This document shows positions 10,853 through 25,142 of a stretch of 64,000 bases of DNA, piece after piece. The notes beneath the pieces are model-generated. The model worked only from the letters and a program-made list of their open reading frames with translations, was not told where the DNA came from and did no database searches. Origin of the DNA: Copromyces sp. CBS 386.78 (Eukaryota; Ascomycota; Sordariomycetes; Sordariales; Sordariaceae). The stretch is taken from positions 124,001 through 188,000 of the forward strand of contig MU839082.1 of NCBI GenBank assembly GCA_030685235.1, written 5' to 3'. The number at the start of each line of letters is the position of its first letter. Within the stretch, counting starts at the first letter, position 1. The translations under genes were made by a program, and so were the position numbers.

Positions 10853-11543
10853 GACTCTGAAAGTGCCTCTAGCGGGAATTGGTACTCACCATATCGGTAT
10901 CGGTTTAGGTAGGGGAGGGACAGGAGGTCGGATGTAGCTAGCTGGGTTTGGCACTCTGAGCAGCGTCGGTTGTGTTATTTGTAATGTACTTTGTTCAATT
11001 GCGCTGAGCCAAGTGTCTTACGTTCAAAACGACGGAAGGACATGCTTTCTCGCGGTTCTCTTAGCCGTATGGGATGTGGTCACGTCGTTAGGGGTATATA
11101 CAATACCTTTGAGCGGATGCACAGAAAACTCACATTAGTCTTGCTTGAACGTTCCAAGCGAATACCCAATTCGGTCACTAGATATACAAACATCTACATT
11201 ATCAGGCCATACATAACATTCATATTGTTCTGCTGCTGCTTTTAACCCCTCTCGTTATTCGCTTCAATGCTTCCCAAATCCTCGCCCCGGAAGATGCATT
11301 TCATACATTATGTTTCTGTTTTCAGCCATATATGCGGTATGGAAAATACGCGTACTATCAGCAAAGCGCCTTTGCCACAAAAACATTTCAACAGTCCCGC
11401 GAGCTAGCAAAGACGTAAAAGCCAAGTATAAGGGGTACCCAGATACTGCCGCCCAGCAGCATAACCTCCTCTTCGCTTCACCATCACTATTACGCCCCAA
11501 AACCCAACGCCCATTACTCAGACAACGACTAGACGCAGCGAAA
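10853..11543. other. Convergent intergenic region, PHD gene / cot-1
   Basis: The two genes point at each other. Nothing is recognisable beyond probable 3' UTRs. Confidence 0.5.
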
Positions 11544-13616
<2,073 letters not shown>

Positions 13617-15305
13617 CTTGGCAGTTCGCTACCTCTACCTTGTCGTCGAAGTAAACAATGGGTTGCTGAGGGTGGATGGATGCCAGGTGTATGTAGCGGG
13701 AAATGCGCAAGCGAGCTGGGTCTCGTGGGAACGAGATTGGAAACGGGCGCAAGAGTTCAAGGGACGGCAGATTGGAAACGATCAGAAGTCGAGCTCCTGG
13801 ACCGATGGATGGGATGATGTCTGCGCACAGAAAGGGGTCTGTGTACAAGACGGGATACGGGAGGAAAGGAGGTTGCTTTTTCTTGGGACCAGGGTCCAAC
13901 GAGGGTCGAACGAGGGTTGGCTATGGGGAGTGGCACCGTCCGAAGTGTGCTGTGCAGGTGACAGAGGCGTGGTCCGCTGGACGAGCACAGCTTTACAGGC
14001 GGGAGTCTGACAGGCGGGGAGCGTTGGAGGCGATCCAGAGCGCTGTGATTTGGAGAACGGAGGACGTATCAGGAGAAGCAGGTGGGGCGCCTTGCGGTAA
14101 GGTATCGGTATAAGAGAGGGAGAAGTCGTGACTTGTGTGGTTGTTACCTACAGGTATACAATCCCCAGGAATTACCTGTACTCGCAGAGGGCGTTTCTAG
14201 CCCAGACGAGTATAAGGAGGTTCCATTGTAGAAAGAGGGGTTCCATGTTTGGGACATGCCCAGGTCCAGTGGTGAGCTCAAAGATGGGAAGGGGCCATTG
14301 GTCACATGCCCGAAGACTCTTGATTATAAAATCGTTCTCACCACATTGATGTTGTGTTTTCCCGCTGGGGGCGTTCAGACAAACAAGCTGACGCCCATCC
14401 TTTTTGCCTCACGAGCACACCGAATCGAATCACCAATACCCAGAGCGTTGAAGCTCAATGAAATGGCATCTAAATGCTGAGCGCGGCGGTCCTGGAATTT
14501 ATTACTGGCTGGGCACGAGCACTCTGCAATTGATCGAAGGGGCATCGTGGTGGAGATGCAAGTGGGGTAAGCACCCTTAGCGCGATTGACACCGCATCTT
14601 CCCTGAGCGCTCCTGCTCTTTCAGGGGTTGCAGCGTCTCGAACAGTTGTGTCCAATACGATGCTCCAGCAGAAATGCGTGAACTGGCTGAAGCCAAGCGG
14701 AAGTTTGAGGACCGTGACGGGATAGATGCCAGGTGGGCAGACTCACAAGTGCAGATACCCTGTGAAACCGCTATGAGTACCTATAGTTTTGGCTAAAGAG
14801 AACGGGTTTCGATGTGGGTCAAGAGACGGCAGATGAACAACTCCAGGTTGGAAACTGATGTCCAAACATGATCCCGTCTCGAATTGTCAAGAGGCATTCA
14901 TTGCAAATGTTGGTTGTCGACGGGAGTCTGCGTATACTTCAAGGCAAGTGTTAGTGACATGACGTGCGGTTGACTCTCGCATATGGCCCGTGCACAAGCG
15001 ACTACACGCGGTGAGGACGGGATGCCGCGGGAGTTCCGCCTTAATCGGCTTATCGCGATAAGAAAGCATTCGGGGAATTTTTGGCAGTCGGGTGCTCCGC
15101 TGCACCGGCCCCAGGTCCTCGCGACGGAGGTCCTGTACGGAGTCACTGTCCGTTTCAATCATCTCCTGTCTTCCAAGTGTGCCGCAGCCTGTGGCGACCC
15201 CCGCGAGCAACCCCACGAGCTCTCCATACGATAGATACCCTCGCGCCGAAAGCTGCATGCGTCCGTAATTGCGCAAACTCCATCACCGATACACCAGAGT
15301 ACACC
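13617..15305. other. Divergent promoter region, cot-1 / TIM54
   Basis: About 1.7 kb between divergent genes. No open frame here resembles a known protein. The length is compatible with a long cot-1 leader and multiple start sites, but I cannot place a start site from sequence alone. Confidence 0.5.
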
Positions 15306-16779
15306 ATGTCCGAACCGGTACCCCCGGCGTCCACTGCGCCGCCTGCCGCTCCGGCTGCGGCTACGGCTACAGTATGCTACACTCCGGCCCCCTCACATTC
15401 AAGTATACATCTGATGGATGCTAACATTATACTTCTAGCCTCCTCCTCCTCCGAAAGCCCCCAGGCCGCAGAACCAGGCGCTCCGCATGCTTGGTATTCC
15501 CAACTTGCCCAGCAAGCTTCCCTCCCGCAATTGGATGATCTTCTGGACTATCTCAGCCTCTATCACAGCTGCAATCATCTACGACCGCCGCGAGAAGAGG
15601 CGAAATATTGCGAAATGGAGACACGCCGTTGAGCATCTGGCTGCCGAGCCCATCACCGATAAACTCGGCCTCGAACAGCCGCGAAAGCTGACCATCTACC
15701 TCTCCGCCCCACCCGGCGACGGTCTGCGCGTCGCTCAGGATCACTACACAGAATACGTCAAGCCTGTCCTTGCCGCCAGTGGCTTGGACTGGGAGTTTGT
15801 GCAGGGCCGCCGCGAGGGCGACGTGCGTGCCGTAGTCGCAGAAAGAGTGCGCAAGGTGCGCCGTGGCTGGGAGAACAAGGAAGAGGAAGACCCCAACCGC
15901 GAGCCTACCAAGGACGAGTTGATAGAGATCTACCGCCAGCAGCGCGGCATTAAAGACTACGAGGGTATCCGCGGCGACGTTGTCATTGGCCGTCACACAT
16001 GGAAGGAGTACCTCCGGGGTCTGCACGAGGGTTGGTTGGGCCCGCTGGTCGCGCCCGCTGAGCCTACGCCGCTCCCTCCCACACCCGCACCCGCTGCCGC
16101 TGAGGGTGACGCATCCACAGAAGACAAGCCCGCGGAGGAGAAGCCTGCGGAGGAAAAGAAGGAGGAAGAAGCCCCGAAGCCCAAGCGCCCACCTCAGCCC
16201 AAGCCATACAACACTACCTCCGATTACCCGTCCGAGAGCCTCCACCCCTTGACGCCACAGGAGCTCACCCCATCGATCCCCATCCGTGAGCCTCACATTC
16301 TCGGCTTCCTCAACACCCCCACACGCATGGTCCGCTTCTTCAACCGCCGCTCGCTCGCCGACGACATCGGCCGCGAGGTCGCCGCCGTGTGCCTGGCAAC
16401 CTACCGCGAGTTCCAGCAACAAACCGACCCCGAGGCCCCCTCTGCCGATTCGGTGCAGTACGAGCAGGCGAAGGAGCTCGAGTGGGAGGAGAAGGACTGG
16501 CCCAAGAAGGTGTGGAAGGAGGATGAGGCTAATGCCGATAAGGAGGTGACGGAGAAGATCCACACCAAGCCGGTGGTGATGGACCCAAGACTTGCGCACC
16601 GCATGAGGAGGTTTGCCTTGACGCCCGAGGATGAGGATCGGGTGAGCAAGATCAAGGTGCCCGAGGAGGAGGTCGAGGGCTGGATTAAGGGGTCGCTCAG
16701 GCACATGTACCGTTGGGGCGTCGACAAGGCCTTCAACAAGAAGAAACTTGTCCCTTTGGAGGATAAGGATGTTGAGTAA
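15306..16779 (+). CDS. tim54: Mitochondrial import inner membrane translocase subunit TIM54
   Basis: Exon 1 (15306-15371) encodes 22 residues; after a 67-nt intron, exon 2 (15439-16779) completes 468 aa. A Pro/Ala-rich N-terminus leads to ALRMLGIPNLPSKLPSRNWMIFW, then one membrane segment near residues 54-68 followed by the basic DRREKRR, typical of Tim54. Next come LTIYLSAPPGDGLRVAQDHYTEYVKPVLAASGLDWEF and later HTWKEYLRGLHEGWLGPL, both conserved. An acidic Lys/Glu-rich linker lies near residues 260-300. Tim54 is part of the TIM22 complex, which inserts carrier proteins into the inner membrane. The start ATG at 15306 (CACCATGTC) is the first in frame with the splice donor. Confidence 0.92.
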
Positions 16780-17123
16780 TCGAGGTGTTATCGATGCAGG
16801 AGCTGAGATTTCATCTTCATGTACAAACAAGTTACCATGAGGTACATGTTGCTATTACAGTGTATGAATACTTGTGAGCAGTGGTTCAGAAAAGCTGGGT
16901 GTGTTTGGACTAGTTGCTGGGTCCGGGTATTAAACAGGGTCAGGTGTTAGCGGTTGCTATTTAGAGGAGACTGACTATATCTCCAATCTCTCTATTCAGC
17001 TTACACTACGATGTTACAGCATATAATGAGACTTTCCCTCAAGTAACTTTGAATCAAACAGTTCAACCAAGTCAACCCTGTATTGACTGATGTCTCTGTA
17101 AATTCTTTATCCCCCATCTATGC
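16780..17123. other. Convergent intergenic region, TIM54 / FAM192A-like gene
   Basis: Short 3'-to-3' spacer of about 340 bp. No further features seen. Confidence 0.5.
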
Positions 17124-17984
17124 TCAGTCATCATCCTCATCCGACGATGCGTACGAAACAAGTCCACCAAGGGGCTTCTTCGCAGGTGCTGTTGCCGTAG
17201 CCGTAGCCTTGGCCGGCTCCGAAACCACCGTCTTCGTCTCCTTACTTCCCTCCTCTTCCTTCTTCTCCCCCTCCCCTGAACCACTCTTCACCCTCTTCAC
17301 CCCCGGCACCAATCTCTTCCCCTCTCCCGCTCCCCTCCTCCTCTTCCTCCCTCCCCCCGTTCCAGCACTCAAAAACATCAACTCCTCCTCCCCCAACCCC
17401 GCCTCATCACTCTCATCCTCCTCATCCCCACCACCTCCCGATCCTTTCCTCTGCTTCTGCTGCAACTCTTTGAATTTTCTCAACCCACCCTCCTCTTCTT
17501 TTCGGCGCTCCTCCTCCTCCCTCCGCTTCCGTTCCGCCACCCCCTGAAGGAACTCAATCTCGTCGTCGTCCAAAGCCCGGAACTGGTTCTTGATCTTGTT
17601 GGCCTCTTCAAACGCCGCTTGCTTGGCCGCTTTGTTGGCTTGGAGGACTTCGTAGAGGGATTTTTGTTCCTGGCCGTCAGGTCCGATACCAACGTGTGCC
17701 GTGATGGTGCCGGTCTTTTTGGCTTCCAGTTCGGCTTGGACGAGGAGCCATTCTTGGGATTTTTTGGAGGTGGCTGGAGGGTTGGGGTTCTGGGTCGATG
17801 GTGCCGGTGCTGGTGCGGATTCTGTGGTGGCCTGAGTTACTGTGGTTTCTGATGACGAGGTAGTGGTGGTGGTGGTTGATGAAGGCGCGGGAGGTGAGAT
17901 GGATGAAGATGTAACAGCTTCCGGTACTGTTACCTCGCCCGTGGAGGGATTGATGGCGCCAGCGGAGACGAAGCGCGAGGACAT
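17124..17984 (-). CDS. FAM192A/Fyv6 (NIP30) domain protein
   Basis: An intronless 286-aa frame. The N-terminus MSSRFVSAGAINPSTGE is followed by a Ser/Thr/Ala-rich stretch and then the core: EWLLVQAELEAKK, QKSLYEVLQANKAAKQAAFEE and FRALDDDEIEFLQGV, which is the diagnostic block of the NIP30/FAM192A family. A charged helix (RKRREEEERRKEEE) and a Lys/Arg-rich tail with nuclear-localisation character follow, and the C-terminus is YASSDEDDD, a likely casein-kinase-2 acidic site. The animal homologue binds the proteasome activator PA28-gamma, and yeast Fyv6 acts in the second step of splicing; which role applies here cannot be read. The assignment rests on the core block, as the flanks are low complexity. 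Confidence 0.82.
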   Translation of the reverse strand: MSSRFVSAGAINPSTGEVTVPEAVTSSSISPPAPSSTTTTTTSSSETTVTQATTESAPAPAPSTQNPNPPATSKKSQEWLLVQAELEAKKTGTITAHVGIGPDGQEQKSLYEVLQANKAAKQAAFEEANKIKNQFRALDDDEIEFLQGVAERKRREEEERRKEEEGGLRKFKELQQKQRKGSGGGGDEEDESDEAGLGEEELMFLSAGTGGGRKRRRGAGEGKRLVPGVKRVKSGSGEGEKKEEEGSKETKTVVSEPAKATATATAPAKKPLGGLVSYASSDEDDD

Positions 17985-20181
17985 CTTTCAAAAAACTTTC
18001 CACTTTATAAACGGAATTGGATGTTTCGGATGGTTGAGGCGATCTCCCTTGTGTGTCCGGTCGTGAGGTGTTTTGAGATGTGTTTTGACACGCAATTGAG
18101 GGTTAGGGGAACTATCTCAGTTACTGAGGGAATCGGACTGGAAAGATTCACGGTTTGGTGTTTGAATTGAAATGTTGTTGTGGTAAACAGGTGGTTGATT
18201 TGACGATCGAGTCTCAAATACTGAATGTACCCAATGTCGACCAATCACAAAAGGGCGGTGGAGCAATGCGCTGCTTGACCTTCGAGGTCTGGACAACTTG
18301 ACCACCTCTTCCACACCAGCTGCCTCTGGAGTGTGCAGGAAAGGATGAGAATCACATAAAAGAATTTGACATCTCACACGTTCAAGCGCATCAGGTAGTT
18401 GTGATTGATTCATCGGAATTTTTTTTTGGTTTATTCATCGGAGAATTGTAAAACTGGTGGTGTGAGGTGCTTCCAATGTGCGAACATGTTTTGTTCGCTC
18501 ATCATCGCATACCCCTAACTCCTCCGCTTTGCTGCGGCTCCAACCTGTCTTCAGCACATGCTATCCGATATCATGCATGTCCCCGAACTTTTTCAACCGT
18601 GGTCAGGTCCACTGATATCTCGATCCAGCTGCTGCTGAATGGCGCCGTCAGTTGCGAGTTGACACCCGCAATGCCCGGTTTTAATCGTCTTTTGTTTCCT
18701 CCCATCATCCCATTCTTTTCCACTCTCCACATGCCCGCAATGCTCGTAAATCATGAGGGTATTTCGCGGGTAACAAAATTCATCCCTACTGGCACGACGG
18801 CCAGATTAACCCCAAACAAACCCGTCTACCGTTTTGAACGTAGTTGCAAGTATCCCCACTCTACAACCAAATGCCGATCTTCGAGAAGAAAACAGAAAAA
18901 AAAAATACCAAATCAAAGAACACCACCACCATCTCTAAGCCCATGGTTATGGTAAATAGAAAGACAATGTGATCCATCTGTCCTGGTTTCCGCCAAGTAC
19001 CAGAGGTCGCATGTCTTGGGCGAGCCCTTGACTTGCACCGATGGGTAACTCGACGTGCAACCTAGAAAAATGGTGTTGAACGCGTAGGATATGACACACA
19101 AGAAAAGAAAAAAGAAAACAGCAATAGAGCAGGCCCCCTTTTTGTCCGCAAAAATGCAAAGCAGCCTCATCTTGATTTTTCCGACCTCATGAACCCCAAT
19201 CCTGTAAACGCACCACACCGGGTGAAAAAGAAAAGCAAATATGTGTACCATGCCCACCACCAAGCTTTTTTCAGATATGGGGCCTCGAAGGTACTTTTGA
19301 TAGGTGACGCCGCGCGAAGAATGGCCTTCGTATGTAACTGACCAGCTGCGGGGAACCAAACGGCCCTTTTTGTGAATGCAGAAAACGCAAAGAACCAAGG
19401 AAAAGAAACATAGACAAACAAGTGAGGACAACTGACTTCGACCCAAGGTGATGTCGGGCATCACTCGAGCCGAAACAGGTCGAGCAGTGGTTGCTGTGAG
19501 CTGTCGCAACATCGGCCACATCGCATCTCTCGAACAAGAGTAACCCATTGTTACGATATGTCGAAATTTGCCATTGATCTTATCGTGTGCCGAGTCTCGC
19601 AGCTTAACTTGACGCTGCTGGGGCCGGGAAGAAAAGGGTAGCGGTCGTGGACGAAGCAAGCCGCCCGTCTCGTGGGTTGAAGAAAACAAGAAAAGCTTTT
19701 GTCGAATCTATGCCGAATGTGAACGAAACCCATGGTATAGGAATCCAAGAACGCCGGTTTATGAATATTACCGAACCATATACCGAGGAAGAAAACGAAA
19801 GTCATTAATCAATGACGAGTGGAACCGTGAAAGTCTGTATCCCGCATATGGATAAGTCGCGGTTGCCCATGTTTCCCATGCCGCGGCAATGCTCCTCCGC
19901 TCATGCATGCGAGACGAAGATAAGCAAAGGTGGGAAATTCTGTAAGAAGCAGAATCTGAAGGAGTGTGGCCTTCTGGGCTGTGAGGACGAACCGGCCCAT
20001 TCGTCGATCGGGGTATCTGAATGCAATGTATCAATTCTCCGTTGTGCCTGTATAAGAACCTGCACCAGATGAAAATGCAGTGAGAAAGCACAGCCTCGGA
20101 TGAAAGCTGCCCATGTTGTATGACCACTCAAACGCCGAAACTCATGGCATTGTCGACCGTGTCGAAAGTGTCATTGGCGAT
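17985..20181. other. Intergenic region between FAM192A-like gene and cyclin
   Basis: About 2.2 kb, holding the promoter of the FAM192A-like gene and the 3' side of the cyclin gene. The longest open frame (18913-19689, minus) gives no recognisable protein and lies where a 3' UTR is expected. I see no repeat structure. Confidence 0.45.
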
Positions 20182-21201
20182 TTAGCCAACAACGGGCTGT
20201 CCGTAGCTGTGACCCATGAAGTACGGAGGGGAGTTGTCCGCAGCAACACAAGTGGCGCAGTTGCAGTCACCGGAGAGGGAATGCTCCCACACATTGTGGG
20301 TGTAGTTCCAGTACCCCGAATTGCTGTTCTGATGACGGTTGGACTGGCCCCGATAGAAAGAGTTATACGACGCAGGCTGCTGGTATTGCCGAGAGGTCTG
20401 GCAATGGTCCCTAACTGCACTATCAAACCACTCGTTGTAGTGGGAGTTGACGGATGTCGCCGAGTTGACATATTCGGGCGTTCCGTATCCAGAGTCGGGG
20501 GGCGTCAAAGGAGCCTGCTGCTGCGACCAATGGCCCCACACGGACTGCTCGTGCCGAGGATAAGCAGAGTGAGTGGTTTGGCTGCGCTTGATGCTCGATA
20601 GCCTTTCGTACTCGGCAATCTGCTTCTGCTCCCAAGCCGAGGAGAACCGAGATCGAGAAATGTCGGTCTTGATAGGAGGCACGAGGGAGGCCAGGCGTTC
20701 GCGGTTGGCCTGAGCTTGCTGCAACTTTTTCGCCTCCAGCCATTCCTTCCAGTTCGCCAACCAAGCGTTGTAATCCTCGCTCTCATCGAGGTTGACATAA
20801 AGCCGCCAGCCGATCACACCGAGCCACTCATATTCCAGAGTGTTGAGCTCCTTGACGGGAATACCGCTCACTTCGGACCAGGACTTGTTCTGGAAAGTGT
20901 TGTCGTCCAGAAACTTGCTTCCAAGCAACAGCGAGATGGTCAACATGCGCCAGATCTGACCTTCGTTATGGGTGGTCTGGCCGCTAGCCGTCATCATGTT
21001 GACGCGCTTGGCAAGATAGTTCATGCCGAGAAGGATGGTAGTGCTGGGAAGCCGAGTGGAAGTGAGGATCTGTGACACGAACTTCCTGAAAGCGGTGTTG
21101 ACGGTACTTTGCGGCATGACAATTCGAGTTGCCATTTCAGAAACGTAGTCGGCCATCAGCTCGACCTCGTAGTCAAGAACGGCGCAAACACCTCCGGGCA
21201 T
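20182..21201 (-). CDS. Cyclin-domain protein, Clg1/Pcl-like
   Basis: A 339-aa intronless frame. Residues about 15-170 form a single cyclin box: FRKFVSQILTSTRLPSTTILLGMNYLAKRVN, then WRMLTISLLLGSKFLDDNTFQNKSWSEVSGIPVKELNTLEYEWLGVIGWRLYV. The phrase SKFLDDNTFQNKSWSEV is characteristic of cyclins that pair with Pho85/Pef1-type kinases, and the short N-terminus with a long Gln/Tyr/Ser-rich tail resembles Clg1. The tail includes a proline-directed TPPDSGYGTP patch, a possible self-phosphorylation site, and a CNCATC cysteine cluster near the C-terminus. The kinase partner is inferred. More than 7 kb of non-coding DNA lies upstream, so a long leader or distal control is possible. Confidence 0.85.
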   Translation of the reverse strand: MPGGVCAVLDYEVELMADYVSEMATRIVMPQSTVNTAFRKFVSQILTSTRLPSTTILLGMNYLAKRVNMMTASGQTTHNEGQIWRMLTISLLLGSKFLDDNTFQNKSWSEVSGIPVKELNTLEYEWLGVIGWRLYVNLDESEDYNAWLANWKEWLEAKKLQQAQANRERLASLVPPIKTDISRSRFSSAWEQKQIAEYERLSSIKRSQTTHSAYPRHEQSVWGHWSQQQAPLTPPDSGYGTPEYVNSATSVNSHYNEWFDSAVRDHCQTSRQYQQPASYNSFYRGQSNRHQNSNSGYWNYTHNVWEHSLSGDCNCATCVAADNSPPYFMGHSYGQPVVG

Positions 21202-24200
21202 TTTGGCGGCTGGTAGTCAGAAGATCTGAGTTGGAAGGTGAGGGATGAGTTGAGGGAGGGATGAGTCCGGGATCAGAGCTTGAATATACGGTGATGTTAC
21301 CACCCGGGAAGACTCCAAGGCTCAAGGTGGGGAGAGGATCTCGAAATGCTGAGAATGATCGAGATCTAGTGAGATGGTCTGGCCATAAGTCGTCGAACAG
21401 GTCGTGAGAAAATCAGTTCAAAGGAAAACCAAACTTTTGAGTCGTGGCAAAGAAAAATGCCTGCAAGCAACAAGTGATCTCTGATGCAAGATGTTTTTTG
21501 TTGCGAGGCAAAGAAGAAGTCGTCGTGATCCAATCAACAAGACCGAAATATCTCTGACTCGAGGGGTCTGAATCCGGTAGGAAATATGCCGGAATATTAG
21601 GTCTCGTTGAGAAGAGAATTTGTAGGGGCTGTGAGAGGCTAAGTTAGTTTTCCATAGGCAAATGTTGCGTTCGGCGGAGAGGAGTTTATTCGTAGTGGGG
21701 GACCGCTTGCAAGAAGATTGCTGGGAGGACGTGCAGCGGACTCCAAACTGGCATTGGGTGACAGAAAAAGACAAAAAAAAGGAGTCTTGAGAACAAATGC
21801 GGACACTAACCTGTGAAGACGAAGTCGGAATGTGACAGGTATCGTCGGCTGAGATCAAGGTGAAGGTGATGTTGATAACGACGTGACAATGTCCTCCAGT
21901 GGTGGTCTTGTCGACTTGTCCGAGGGGGATTGTGATGCCGTGCTGAGTCTGACGTCGAGGGTCTCGATACCACTAGTACTGGCAAAACACAGAGAGCGCA
22001 ACCCTGGCCGGAAAAAAAACCGCTCCTGCAAAAGGCGCCTCTTCGTTATTCGACCTAAAACAGCGAAGAGTTGAAAGTGCACCCAAATCCTCTTGTGAAC
22101 GACGCAAAACTGAATTGGTCGCTCGTCGGTATGCGGGATCCCCGGCGGATTCGGCAGTGATGGAGGGGGAAGGAGGGAAGAAAAAAGAGACGTGAAAGTA
22201 CGGCGTGACGACGAGAAGAGAGGAGGAGAGAGGTGGAAGAGGAAGAAAAGATTAATGGAGAGGTGGAGAAAGACTGGCGCTAGACCGGGTAGGATGGTCA
22301 GTGCACTGGCTCGAACTGGGCCGACTCGTTGCGACGATGAGTGCGACTGCGACTGGCGACTTGCGACTGGATCGAAACCTCCAAACCTGCGCGCGATGGG
22401 GCCGGCTGCGAGGTGGTAAAATGAAGTGAATGGCCTGCCAGAACTGGGTGCCTTCGAGACGACAAGACGCTAGCCGCGATCCACAGTGGCCCGTGCAGAT
22501 GTCATCAGCAGCCAAAGAGAGAGGCGAACGAGGGCGATGACAACCCGCTGCCAAAGTGGATGGCAAAAGCGTTGGGCGAGTGGAGTGAACACCCGGCAAA
22601 AGGACGGGATGAAAAAGAACAACGCTTGAGTGGTCCGCTCTACAGATGCGCTAGTCAAGCAGAAAAGCCAGAGCCCAGAGGAGACGCAGCAGGACCACAC
22701 CACAGTGTAATCTGGCTGAATCTCGATACGGTACCGTACACTACCTCCGCTGCTACCGCACTACGTAGCCGCAAAACCCGGCACAACTCGTGGTGCAGGG
22801 CAGGTGAAAGTCGGGAGACCGTCACGCCGTAACTGAGCTGACCACAAGATGATGGGAAAGTTGAAACCGCCACGGTGACGACCTCTTTTTGGGATGGATC
22901 TTATAGTATCCAAGCTAAGATCTCGCGGGCCTCTTCCAAACAACTGCACGTCGCCGCGGATCTCAACCTAACCGCTTGCGCGGGAATCTCTATATGGTGC
23001 AAAAGGTACCGCGGATACACAGTACTGTACATACCACCGTGAAAGTCGACCGGAAGGCATCGTGGAGGTGCATGTCCTCTGGAGATGGGAGTGTGCATCT
23101 GTAGTAGCTTCCAGCATGCGGCCAAATTGGTACGACAATGACGGAAATGACCAGGGTGAGATCATGTCCTTTTTCGACGGTCCTTCCGTTCCCAGACAAG
23201 CGAACGATATCACCGATAAAAATTCACGGCAAGTGGGTGTGCAGTGGGAGAGGCGCCAGAGGAAGCCATGCCACGCAGAGACAAAAGCGAAGAGCACCTG
23301 CCGCATATTTCTACTGACATGACTAGAGCCGAAGGTCAATTCTGTCAATACACCAACACGGTTGTATATGCGGTCATTCATGCCATTAAGGTCGTAAGGT
23401 GACATATGAGACACACCTAGTAGTTATTGGGGCTGTATTTGCCTTCTGTCTTTCCATTTTGTGCGTTTCCTCTATTTATTTATGTGTTTTCCCCAGGTAC
23501 GTGACTTCTGGTTGAACGGCCTGTGACGTCTGTCCTCTCCCGACGCTCACTACCACAATTGGTTGCATCCTGCCATCCCAACAACGCCGTGGCAAATGTG
23601 TTCCAATACGTAATACTAATCCCCAAGAAACGATACAAAAGCGTCGTTCGATCGTGGGTGGCAATCTACAAACTGCGGTCCTTCGCTACTGCCATCATTT
23701 ACTGAAATTATTAGAGGTCTGGTACGAAATTTGATGATGGGCAGGACCGGCAACAACCTGGAAGATTAGGATGGCACTGACAATTAACATGGCCTGCACG
23801 TTGTTCAGTGACTGGGTGGGGCCCAGCACATGTCGGCGCCTCGCCAATTTCAGGGTGCGCCAGGGTATCCACGAGGAGGCAGTCATTTTACCAAAGAATC
23901 ATCGAAAGCATCAGATGCATGTACAGACGGGTCAGGTACATTTGTACATGTCAGGCCAAGACAGATACCTCAATTCCGAGTATCGCCCTATCAATATCAA
24001 TCGTCTGCTCGGGCTCTTCATTTTTATTCTTCAGCCCCGACTTTCCAATGTCAATAACGGACGAAGTGAGGACGGAAATATCTTGGAACAATTCCGCATC
24101 CATTCCATGTTCGTTTGATGTTGTTTCCATTGCAACTGAACTCTGCACTCATTGCATTTTGATAATCAATGTGTCGTCCTGCGTACCCGGCGCGTATTCC

Positions 24201-25142
24201 AAAGAGCACACAGGCAGTCACCTGCTCCGAGCACCTTTTGAGTGTTGTGCCTTCCTCCTTCCTAATTCCTATAGGGTAGTCATCACCCAAGTGCTGTGAA
24301 ACACTGAACACGGCATGCGCGTCCCTCCCTCTTCGGTCGATGGCAATTCCCCTCGTTTGAGGATGACCATGCCGCCGTTCTCGCTTCGAAGATGAGTATT
24401 TCATCAACGGTACTGAACCCGAAATGGATGCTCCCGTCGTGGAGCGGATTCAATCCTCCGTAATTTACAGGCTGTCTTCTCTCTCACCACCTTCCATAGG
24501 TTGTTTCTTCGTCAGCTCGATCGTTTCAGGCGTTCATCTGCATTGTCCGTCCAGGCCGTCCAACGGTGATGGGCCAGATTGAGTCAACGACGCCGTTCAA
24601 AAAGAAAAGGGTTCACGACCTCGTGGACGTCCCTACGGTAGCACGGGTAGGTTGACTCGTTGGCCATCCAGGGTCTTTGGAGTCCAAAAATACCACCAAA
24701 TGCCACATCGGGACGGGGATCTTCAGATGGCTTGGCCTTACCTGGGCTCGCTGGGCGCCGACACCACCAACCCACGCCCACTGTGCCTATCCGAGGCCAC
24801 CCCATGGCACGACCAAGACGACCATGTCTCGCACGCTTTCCCGGAAGACGGACGAGACAGCGGAGAGCCTGGACAGGGGTCGCCTGGACAGTTGCGGATT
24901 TCCAAGGCTTTGCCCACCCTGGATCCCCTAGAAATCTCCGGAAATCTCGAATCCAGCAGCAAAGCCCCAGCAATGGAACTAAACTCGGAATGGAGTTGAA
25001 TCCGTGGTGCGCGACCCATAGATATGCCAAACTCTTATCATCCATTTCCATCATCGCCCGTTGTGAACCTTGGTACCGGGAACGACATTCACAGAGATGA
25101 CTTCTTTGTTGTGGTTCTCCAGGGACGTCTGGGTACCGAGCA

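Noticed and set aside
15553..16830. 425-codon minus-strand frame antisense to TIM54
   Set aside because: It mirrors the C-ending codons of TIM54; the sense frame has clear family motifs, the antisense product is Leu/Val/Arg-rich without domains.
18913..19689. 258-codon minus-strand frame downstream of the FAM192A-like gene's promoter
   Set aside because: No domain, poor codon bias, rich in Phe/Cys/His; probably chance in a UTR or intergenic region.
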